NCBI GenBank assembly: GCA_002633025.1 | Contig: NMRB01001107.1 | Location: 143,878 to 207,877 of the forward strand | DNA length: 64,000 bases | Direction: 5' to 3' | Source of the DNA: Notospermus geniculatus | Taxonomy: Eukaryota; Nemertea; Pilidiophora; Heteronemertea; Lineidae | Translations under genes and position numbers: made by a program | Notes under the pieces: model-generated | Databases searched by the model: none | What the model was told of the DNA's origin: nothing | Seen by the model: only the letters and a program-made list of their open reading frames with translations | Part shown: piece by piece, positions 56,553 to 64,000 of the stretch | Layout: each line of letters opens with the position of its first letter | Numbering within the stretch: the stretch's first letter is position 1

Positions 56553-58204
56553 CTATGAAAAGCACTGGGTATCACACACAACATTGACGTACTTCAAATC
56601 TCTCTCGGGCCAGAAGCCACTGACGTTGAACATTTCCTTGAGTCGATCATTAAAACCTGGGTCGTCGATACTCAAGGAAAATAGGAAGCGTAGGTATAAA
56701 TTATTATAAGTCATATCATCTATTATAGCTTTTAGATTGAAGGCCACGTGTTTGATTGCTGTTTCCTCGGTTTTACAGTAAATCTCGACGTTATACACTT
56801 CATGATTCCGTGTCTCGACGATGTAAGGACTTCGGAAACTGACCCCTTCGATGGCTCCGTTCTCGTCGTAGGAAACTCCAAACATCTTCGGGAAGCGGTG
56901 AGGCAGGGTAAAATTCGACTTATAGTCTAACCTGTATGGTAAGAAATCAATGATGGCCCAGCCTTCAGGGAAAAGACTGAAGAAATCAGCTCGGTCCAAG
57001 TAATCGGTTATCCGATTAAAATCCACTTTTTCGACCGAGCCGATGAATCGTTGTTTCTGCAGTGCACGTGCGATCGCTTCCTTTTCTTCCGGGGAGCACA
57101 CCGTGAAATAATGGAACGGCTGAAAATCAAATGATGCTAGTATGTAATGATCATCAAATCGAGGTCTCACACCCCTCTCTCATTCAGGTCATGGAAGCCA
57201 GGTCTTGGTAGGCTATCGAGGCTGATGGCTTCTCATGAAAGGCCATCTGGTCCCCCCCCCCGATTGCGACTGGCAAGCATCAAGCGGGTTGACCCGTCTG
57301 TCTGTGCGCCCCCTATTGTCATGGGTTATTCCGTCAGTCCATACATGCCATACAGTGCAACACGGACAATGTGCTGGACTCGAGGCTGGAAGATCAGCTC
57401 GGTGTAGGGCTGTTAACATAAACGATCGCATCGCCATCTCTTGATAATCGAGTCAACTTGGGTATGTCGCGTTTCAAATTGGGTCAATATGAACTGGTTT
57501 AAAAACGAACACGGGCCTGAGATGGGCCTGACTGCCGTTTGGTTGAAATGAACAAGGCCTGAGATGGGCCTGACTCCCGATTCGCGCGGAAGAATTTGAG
57601 TAGTGCATCGAACTCGTCCTACCATTGCAAATACGACCTTCCTGGTGTCACTGAGTTTATAAATACTGGCGTCATGAGGTGTGTAAGCTCCACTACACCA
57701 GAAGAACTCCTTTATGTTGGGGTAAAGGGCCCTCAACTCCTTAGCTGATTCCTTTTTTAGGTAGTTCTGATAGCCGAGACCCCTGTGGTCCTGGTGGGTC
57801 CTTGCAGCCACGTGGATTACACCTTTGTCTCCATTAACGAGTGCAGCCGACAAAAAGGACACCTACGGGATCAAAGAAAAGATACAATGTACCTTATTAC
57901 CACATGGCTTTTCTATCTTATGACCAACTCGTCTTCACCCTAATATACAACTTCTGTTTAGCTGGCAGGACATTTTACCGACTTGAGGGGACCATTTTCC
58001 CCTCTGCTGACCAGTTTCTTTCTCCTTGGACTCACTCACCACGATGCCATCCACCTCTAGAATGTAATTAATTCGTTTCTCTTCCTGGCAGTATTTAGCA
58101 TAAGCACCAGGGAGGTAGTCCATGCCATAGTAAACCTCTATCTCCGAGACCGCTTTCAAATCCTCAATGGTTCCATGCCGTACGACAAACTTCTTCCCAG
58201 ACAT
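56553..58204 (-). CDS. Histidine N-acetyltransferase/NAT16-like GNAT protein (3 exons)
   Basis: Exons on the minus strand: 58204-58040 (55 codons, donor ATCGTG|GTGAGT), 57862-57623 (80 codons, acceptor CCCGTAG, donor GCAATG|GTAGGA) and 57119-56553 (188 codons plus stop, acceptor TGATTTTCAG). All joins are phase 0 and give 323 residues, close to the family's usual length. The N-terminal motif YYGMDYLPGAY (about 25-35) and the following beta strands match the GNAT fold of histidine N-acetyltransferase and its relative NAT16, which transfer acetyl from acetyl-CoA to histidine or related substrates in the cytosol. The acetyl-CoA loop is around residues 79-87 (HRGLGYQ). Arg82 and Gly85 fit the RxxGxG/A pattern, but Gln87 replaces the usual Gly/Ala. 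The long C-terminal region (136-323) is characteristic of this family. The start context is weak (T at -3). The substrate is inferred from the family only. Confidence 0.85.
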
Positions 58205-58831
58205 AGATGATCAGCCTCCTTGGATGGAGTTGATGAAGGGAGAAACAAAATGGTTTACGTCATAGACAAACATGACAAAGGACAAAGTAAACTAGACTGA
58301 TGGTCCCTACACCAGAAAATGGGAAACTGAATAAAGAAAGGGCAAGGGGAGGTACGACTCCTCCCCGGATTTCTGCCCCCCCCCCCAGGACATCTGCACC
58401 CTCATTGACAAACAGGGGGAGTATGTGCATTAGACTACCCGGCAGAGGCTAGAGGAAGGGCAAAGCGGCGCGCCGGATACGGATCCATCATTCCTGCCTG
58501 AAGCAAACAAAAAACCCCAAGGGCAACCTATACGTTTCCATCAAATTAAAATATCGCTTCAAATACAGTAATACAGTAATGTCGGTTTTTTGAAACTATC
58601 TAACCTTTCAGAACTGGATACAAATATTGACTATATGATGGTACTACTTGATTTCGTAGTGACTGAGTGGTTTTCGTGGAAACGTGTGCCAACTGAGTCA
58701 GGGAGGAAGAAACAAGAAAGAAGGATGGAAAGAAAAATGCTAGCTAGTAATCTCAAGATGGTCCCTACATTGAAAAATGTAGGGACCATATTAATAAAGA
58801 ATGTGAACAGCGGCTGTGTCCAGCGTTGTCT

Positions 58832-58920
58832 CCCCCCAACACAACGGGGACCGACCAGATTCCCCCAACACAACGGGGACCGACCAGATTCCCCCAACAG
58901 AACGGGGACCGACCAGATTC
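58832..58920. repeat. 29-bp minisatellite, 3 copies
   Basis: Unit CCCCCAACACAACGGGGACC plus GACCAGATT. Confidence 0.9.
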
Positions 58921-59393
58921 CTTGGCGTCCTGTGTCCAGCGACTTGACATGAAAACCATGCACGGAACATATCTCTGACCACAACTTTTTAGTGCAGACT
59001 TGGTACGTGTTCCAGAAATAAAGCTGAGTCTAAAGGATAATTTACAAAAAGACCTGAAACGGCCCCTGATGATGCGCTGGCCGGGAAATACACCGCGGGG
59101 CCCCAAACGGGGCGCTGGGGGGAAGGGGCGGGGTAAAATGCGATTCAAGAGACCTACCGAACCCACAATTTAGAATGAACCACAGTCGTTCAGACGTAGT
59201 AAGTACAATAGTTTAGGTAATATCAGTCCGATTTGACAGACAGGTTTAGGTAATTGATCAGCCCTACATTTGAGATTACATGATTGTTTCAGCTTTATCT
59301 TTTTTAAATAGGTTATCATCGACTGACCGGACGTATATCAACTGATCAACATCCTGATAGAACCAGTTTTAATGTTTTTGAATTGCTAAGTAA

Positions 59394-59566
59394 TAGGGAG
59401 TTTAAGAAATCAAACGATAAACGTTAACTTTACGACAACGTTATTTTTCATACTGCGAATTCGCCCCGGAATTCGCCAGATTATATAGGCCACTATTGCA
59501 TTTTCAGTACAAAAAATAACGTTGTCGTCAAGTTAACGTTTATCGTTGGATTTCTTAAACTCCCCA
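59394..59566. mobile_element. Foldback MITE, family 2 copy B
   Basis: TA-GGGAGTTTAAGAAATC on the left and the inverse GGATTTCTTAAACTCCC on the right. The loop is in the opposite orientation to the copy at 23824 and about 20 bp longer. The right-hand TA has become CA. Confidence 0.88.
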
Positions 59567-60229
59567 TTACCTATAAGCCGATGCTAATATCGTGAAACAA
59601 GCTAAGTTTTGCTGCCGAGAAGAGACTTCGGTTCGGTGAAGAGGAGGAAAAGGCCTATTGTTTGAGAGGGCGGTTTAGTGGAAATAGGCCATTGCTACAA
59701 TGAAGAGTATTATGAATAAATGGTATTGTGTTGATCACCCATTTCTATGTCGGTCAATACACCCTCAGACCATTCACTGATTCATATTCAAACCATTGTA
59801 GGTCAATATGTAGTGGTCGCACATCCCCGCGCACATCAAATTGATTTTTACTCGAGTTGGCCATTCCAGTGATGATTGTGCCTGTCATTTGATCGGGTCA
59901 AGCTGTNGCCAACTTTACCGGTCGACCAATCATATGACACTTTATATCGGGTCTTCGGCTACAACTCTTTGTACCACGATTCAAATTTTACAACACCGAT
60001 TCTGATTGGCCTCTTCTTCCCGAGGCGGCAGATACGCCGTGGACCGGTCAATTTCTCGAAGGGTGATGTGCGGTGTATAACGTAGTGGTGAGCAGATCGG
60101 CCTTCGATCATCGAATATGCCAAGATCAGACCAGTTGGAGTACTAGCGTCCTGTCGGGCCTAGAGAACCTGCGAATGCTGATTTTGTGTAAAATATTGTA
60201 AATCTGATATTCATACGCTCTTATTTCAG

Positions 60230-60720
60230 ACGAGAATATGACCTACTTCCACTGTGACGTCCCTGACATCGTGTTGAAGAGTCTGTTCATGAAATATGAT
60301 AAAGATGGCGGCGGTACTTTGTGTACAGATGAGCTGAAACTTCTTCTTAAAGAAGATCTAGGCATGAACGAGGAACAGGCGAACACTTACGCCCTCCTAC
60401 TCGATAAGGATGGGGACAAGACTGTCTCCTTTGACGAGTTTACTTCCTGGCTCCGGAGCGGAGAGAAATTTAAGACAGTGAACGATTCATCACGATATCA
60501 CCGGGTCAAGAAGGCGGTGGAAATGTTTATGAAATACGACAAGGATAAGAGTCAAGGGTTGGACTATGGAGAGTTTAGACAGCTCCATCTGGATGTGGGA
60601 GGCAAGCCGGATCAAGTCGAGGCAGCATTGAAAGCTTTGGATCACGACGGCAACGGGACAATCTCCTTTGTGGAGTTTCTTAAATGGTTGAACTGGGTGC
60701 CCATGGATGATTTCAAGTAG
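60230..60720 (+). CDS. Four-EF-hand calcium-binding protein
   Basis: The exon follows acceptor CGCTCTTATTTCAG. ATG at 60238 has A at -3 and opens a 160-residue frame ending TAG at 60718. Four 12-residue calcium loops are visible: 21-32 (DKDGGGTLCTDE), 56-67 (DKDGDKTVSFDE), 101-112 (DKDKSQGLDYGE) and 135-146 (DHDGNGTISFVE). All have Asp at positions 1 and 3 and Glu at 12. Loops 2 and 3 have Lys and Gln where the central Gly is usual, so affinity there may be lower. FLKWLNW and FTSWL helices follow loops 4 and 2. The size and four loops fit a cytosolic calcium sensor or buffer related to calmodulin-like and 16-kDa invertebrate proteins. There is no myristoylation signal and no signal peptide. 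A 5' UTR exon upstream is expected but not located. Confidence 0.88.
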
Positions 60721-60762
60721 TGCGAGTTCCTTTAAGCAAATGTCTCAAGACTAACGTTAAAG

Positions 60763-60768
60763 AATAAA
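60763..60768 (+). other. Polyadenylation signal AATAAA for the EF-hand gene
   Basis: AATAAA lies 43 bases after the stop codon. A second one at 61071-61076 could end a longer 3' UTR. Confidence 0.6.
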
Positions 60769-61511
60769 TGATTCACAAAAACCAAAGAACGGATTCCATG
60801 GACCGGCATTCTAGAAGCTTCCTGAACTCTACGGTTTACCTTTAGCTATTGTTTGCAGGGCAGAATACAAAAGCTTAAAGTGGACCTTAGAGTTAAGAAG
60901 ACTTCTAGAATACGGGCCATTATCTTTTATGTTCAAACGTCATAGTTTCAAAAACTCCCCGTGACCACTTTGTACCTTATTGGAAAAACAATTTGAGAGA
61001 GGTGGATAGTCTGACTAAAAATGATATATTATTTTGTGAACTTATTTTGTAAAGGTCTGCTATTAATTGCAATAAAACATAACAAATGCTTTAAACGCTG
61101 GTGTGTTTGTTCTGTCAGTCAGTTGACCAATAGGAATCACTAACCGTCCAATTCAATGCACCAATCAGGAGAATTTTCTATTGCATTGGCTGTTATCCAG
61201 GTGTGAAAGGAAAGAATGTCCCTAGGAAAAACAGTCCTACGAACAAAATATCCTATTGTACATTCCAATCTATGGCGATTGGTTTCTATGGCCATGCACC
61301 TTAATCCGGCATGAAACAATTATAGAAGGGGACACTTTTCACAGGGGGACACTCTTTATTGTTACACCTGTACGTCGGAGGATCTTCACCATATGCATGC
61401 CATACATGGACGCATAATCAATTCATCCTCCAATGAGAACGTGCATGAATGCCCCCCCCCGACTGTCCTCATACACGCAACCAGTCCGGTGCAATTCCGA
61501 TGCCCAGTCAT
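60769..61511. other. Possible extended 3' UTR and intergenic DNA
   Basis: The second AATAAA (61071-61076) suggests alternative 3' ends. Beyond it nothing is recognised until the MITE. Confidence 0.4.
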
Positions 61512-61662
61512 TAGGGAGTTAAGAAATCAAACGATAAACGTTAACTTTACGACAACGTTATTTTTCGTACTGCGAATTCACCAGATTATATATTGCATTT
61601 CGGTACAAAAAATAACGTTGTCGTAAAGTTAATGCTTATCGTTTAATTTCTTAAACTCCCTA
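61512..61662. mobile_element. Foldback MITE, family 2 copy C (TA-flanked)
   Basis: TA-GGGAGTTAAGAAATC starts the left arm and CTTAAACTCCC-TA ends the right arm. The arms share ACGATAAACGTTAAC and ACGACAACGTTATTTTT with copies at 23824 and 59394. The loop orientation is the same as at 59394. Confidence 0.9.
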
Positions 61663-62533
61663 TTATTAGATGAGTTACGACACCTATCGGCGGAACTAAA
61701 AAACTGGTGATCTCTTATCAACCATCACCTAGCAATAAAGGTGATCAATAAAAACCGAGCGTCGTGTCCGATTGAATGTCTGGTCACAATATCAGCTTGG
61801 GTTGGATATTCCTGTGTTGATACATGCTATGTCGTCATTAACGTCACGGTCTACATGGCCTGTTCTACTACCTTCAATGGCTGCCACCTGGTTTATTTTC
61901 TTTGTATAAAAGCGATATTTTATGTACATAATCTATCGAGGATTATAATACCTGTACAATATTGAGAACCCGCATAGGAGAGTGGAGATATCAAGGACTG
62001 ACACACTGTCGATTTGACACAGATTGTTCAAATCTCGCCTATGATATTCAGAGATCTTGAGGTGAAGTGTTGATGCCACAGTTTTAAAGTTCAGGAAAAT
62101 CGAAAAACTTTATTCAGGTCGAATCCGTGTGGACCGAACTATTGTCGTGATATATAACAGGGAGGCACTCGCTCTCTGATTGGTAAAACGTCTTTACCAA
62201 CGAGGTGATATCCGTAGGATTCTGTCCTATAGGATTAAAATGTGATCGCTTCTTTACGAAGAGGACACAACACCAGGATACTGGTACCCAGCCCATGTCA
62301 CTACTGGACGATACGGTACTTCATAAGTGACTTGGTGGTAAGAAACCTTTCAGTAACACTGAATACAATAAACTGAGGTGTCATTTTGTGTCAATTTTGA
62401 AAGTACATGTAGTCTCATGCGCTGCATCATGGGTTTACACTCCAGCCATCATTACTAGAGGGGAAAACGAGGGAAATGACTGTTGTTTCGTGTACAACAC
62501 TGTATAAGACAGACTGATACGTGTTCATTTCAG
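61663..62533. other. Non-coding stretch upstream of the membrane-protein gene
   Basis: Presumed promoter or first intron of the next gene. No element is recognised. Confidence 0.4.
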
Positions 62534-64000
62534 AAATCGGAGAAGGAGGATGTGGTATGACAGGGTGGTGGTGGGTCCAGTGCCCTGGTATTGGTATGTA
62601 TCTCTTAAACGATAGCTACATGTATACACCAACAAAAAATGGTGTGGTTACAATTCAATTGATGGCGATGTTCAGGCATGGAATAAATAAATATCACACG
62701 TGTATAGTAAACTGGTCAAGCATGGTCCCACTCTCCACGGCCTGACAACTCTCAATATGCCCATGGGTCAATATCAAATATTATTTGCTCAACACAAAAC
62801 AACAAATCCAATCACTGACGCCATGTTGTGCTTGGCAACCAGTCAACATGATAGTTGGCTCTTCTATTTATTGTCCTCACCCTCAGATTAACTGTACCAC
62901 GAGTGGGCTCTTCTATTTATTGTCCTCACCCTCAGATTAACTGTACCATGAGTGAGCAATATCAAAGAAATGAAGCTGTGTTGTTCCTTACCTTGGATTG
63001 CGAACCTTTTATTCGGGGAGATCGGAAGCGGTCAAACAATTATTAGGCCTACCAAGACGAACCTTATTCGGGGAGATCGGAAGCGGTCAAACAATTATTA
63101 GGCCTACCAAGACAATCCAACTCCACCTGCTAACTACCATAGTTACCTTCAGAAACTCAAGTTTCTTTACCATACACTATCATCTGAAGCTTATCAAATC
63201 AACTACTAAGTAACGATAAAGCTACATGTAACTTGTTACCTTTTCATATAAACCTCCGACAAAATGATTTTCTCCTCTCTGTTCCAGGATTGTCGCCATA
63301 TTTGTCTTCACCCTGGCTGTCGTATGTGGATTCGTCGTGTGTGCATGTAACCATAAGGTGCAATGGAGAGGCATATTCAGTAAGTAGGCCTACACCCAAT
63401 GCTTCTGAGGACTGCATTTCTTGACAGCATTGGTAACTACTCAATTTCAACTTCGTTCAGTAGTTGGACAAAACGAAGTTTTTACTGGGCCTCATTTCGT
63501 AAGAGTTGTCCCGCGTGAACCAGACATGATTCAATCTACTGAAACAGGACAAGGAGTAGGCCTACAATACAATACAATTGTTCAGGGAAGGCGAAACCAC
63601 AAGTCAACACGTTTGAATGTGACCCTTCCACCCTTCTTTTCAGGTGATTTATTTATGCACAAAGTTCACTCTGAGGCACGGAAGCGAGATGAACTCCGAC
63701 GTGGTATGGCCAACAAGAAGAATTTCGGCCCTCCTAAGACGTTGGTTCACCGCTTCTCGAAGGCACAACTGCGCAATAGCCAATATCCACCTCGGTACCC
63801 CAGAGTAGTCATAGATGATGGCCGCAGCGTGGGATCTCCCTCAACATCGACTGCCGACAGCCCAGCTAGGGCAGCAACGCCTTCTGGTGGAAAGCTGATG
63901 AGTATAGTATCAGATGGTGGTCTTGATAATGAACTACCTCATGCAAACCCAGATCTCTTCAATGGAAACTCTGACGTTTCCGTGCAATATTCCAGCCTCC
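62534..64000 (+). CDS. Single-pass membrane protein, 5' part (runs off window)
   Basis: Exons: 62534-62593 (acceptor GTTCATTTCAG, donor TATTG|GTATGT), 63288-63379 (acceptor CTCTGTTCCAG, donor TTCA|GTAAGT) and 63644 to beyond 64000 (acceptor CTTCTTTTCAG). The phases join exactly. The likeliest start is ATG at 62550 (A at -3), giving MWYDRVVVGPVPWYW, then a hydrophobic segment at about residues 13-35 that ends in a cysteine cluster (Cys28, 33, 35). It is followed by a basic cytoplasmic stretch (EARKRDELRRGMANKK) and a Ser/Pro/Thr-rich linker. About 164 residues are visible and the frame is still open at the window end. A short outside N-terminus, a transmembrane helix with membrane-edge cysteines and a long linker resemble the N-terminal layout of synaptotagmins, but no C2 domain is visible, so this is only a suggestion. 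Coding further upstream cannot be excluded. Confidence 0.7.
62857..62955. repeat. 49-bp direct duplication in intron
   Basis: GGCTCTTCTATTTATTGTCC through AACTGTACCA(C/T)GAGTG occurs twice, nearly identical, in the first intron of the membrane-protein gene. Confidence 0.9.
63003..63113. repeat. 55-bp direct duplication in intron
   Basis: TTATTCGGGGAGATCGGAAG through TTAGGCCTACCAAGAC occurs twice with essentially no change, implying a very recent event. Confidence 0.92.

Larger units (their letters stand above)
58205..60229. other. Intergenic region between divergent genes
   Basis: This region separates the minus-strand acetyltransferase from the plus-strand EF-hand gene and should hold both promoters. 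I could not identify a TATA box or an upstream 5' UTR exon. It contains a minisatellite (58832-58920), a family 2 MITE (59394-59566), a poly-C run near 58376 and an N at 59907. Confidence 0.4.

Noticed and set aside
58590-59166. Overlapping frames of 117-133 codons on both strands
   Set aside because: They span a 29-bp minisatellite and GC-rich low-complexity DNA; composition is repetitive on both strands.
63018-63030. AGATCGGAAG resembling the start of a sequencing adapter
   Set aside because: The match stops after ten bases, the next bases differ, and it lies inside a natural 55-bp duplication.

Overview
This is a window of animal nuclear DNA, not bacterial or viral. The supported genes are split by GT-AG introns. 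About 80% of the window is non-coding and is full of small inverted-repeat (foldback) elements, tRNA-like SINE fragments and minisatellites. I infer a marine invertebrate, possibly an echinoderm, hemichordate or lancelet. The clues are a SINE core of a type common in such genomes, a histidine N-acetyltransferase/NAT16-like gene, and duplicated blocks that differ by a few percent, as alleles of very heterozygous marine animals do. The species cannot be named from the sequence.

Layout. Positions 1-53,800 are gene-poor. They hold at least ten families of foldback elements, mostly flanked by TA and often rich in TGACGTCA. A 2.0-2.8 kb block is present twice (7013-9840 and 9841-11911). A 2.3 kb block is also present twice (16753-19054 and 19056-21372), with a single N exactly at the junction, which suggests an assembly or haplotype artefact. 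Further content is a 935-bp Mutator-like foldback element with a 9-bp target duplication (48814-49748), a SINE with a (GATA)n tail near 34.6 kb, and many minisatellites. The best coding candidate in this half is an orphan signal-peptide exon on the minus strand (36320-36398).

Positions 53,800-64,000 are gene-dense. In order: an unrecognised plus-strand gene whose last two exons (54544-54728 and 55240-55423) join in phase; a complete three-exon minus-strand GNAT acetyltransferase of the histidine N-acetyltransferase/NAT16 family (56553-58204, 323 residues); a plus-strand four-EF-hand calcium-binding protein (60230-60720); and the 5' part of a plus-strand single-pass membrane protein (exons 62534-62593, 63288-63379 and 63644 to beyond the window end). 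I see no operon-like relationship. The neighbours look like unrelated genes, with foldback elements between them.

The most notable signal is the foldback elements. Three families with different interiors share one terminus plan (TA, then GAG, about nine bases, then ATGACGTCA). In one place three hairpins are stacked end to end on successive TATA sites, and the duplicated block provides the matching empty site for two of them.
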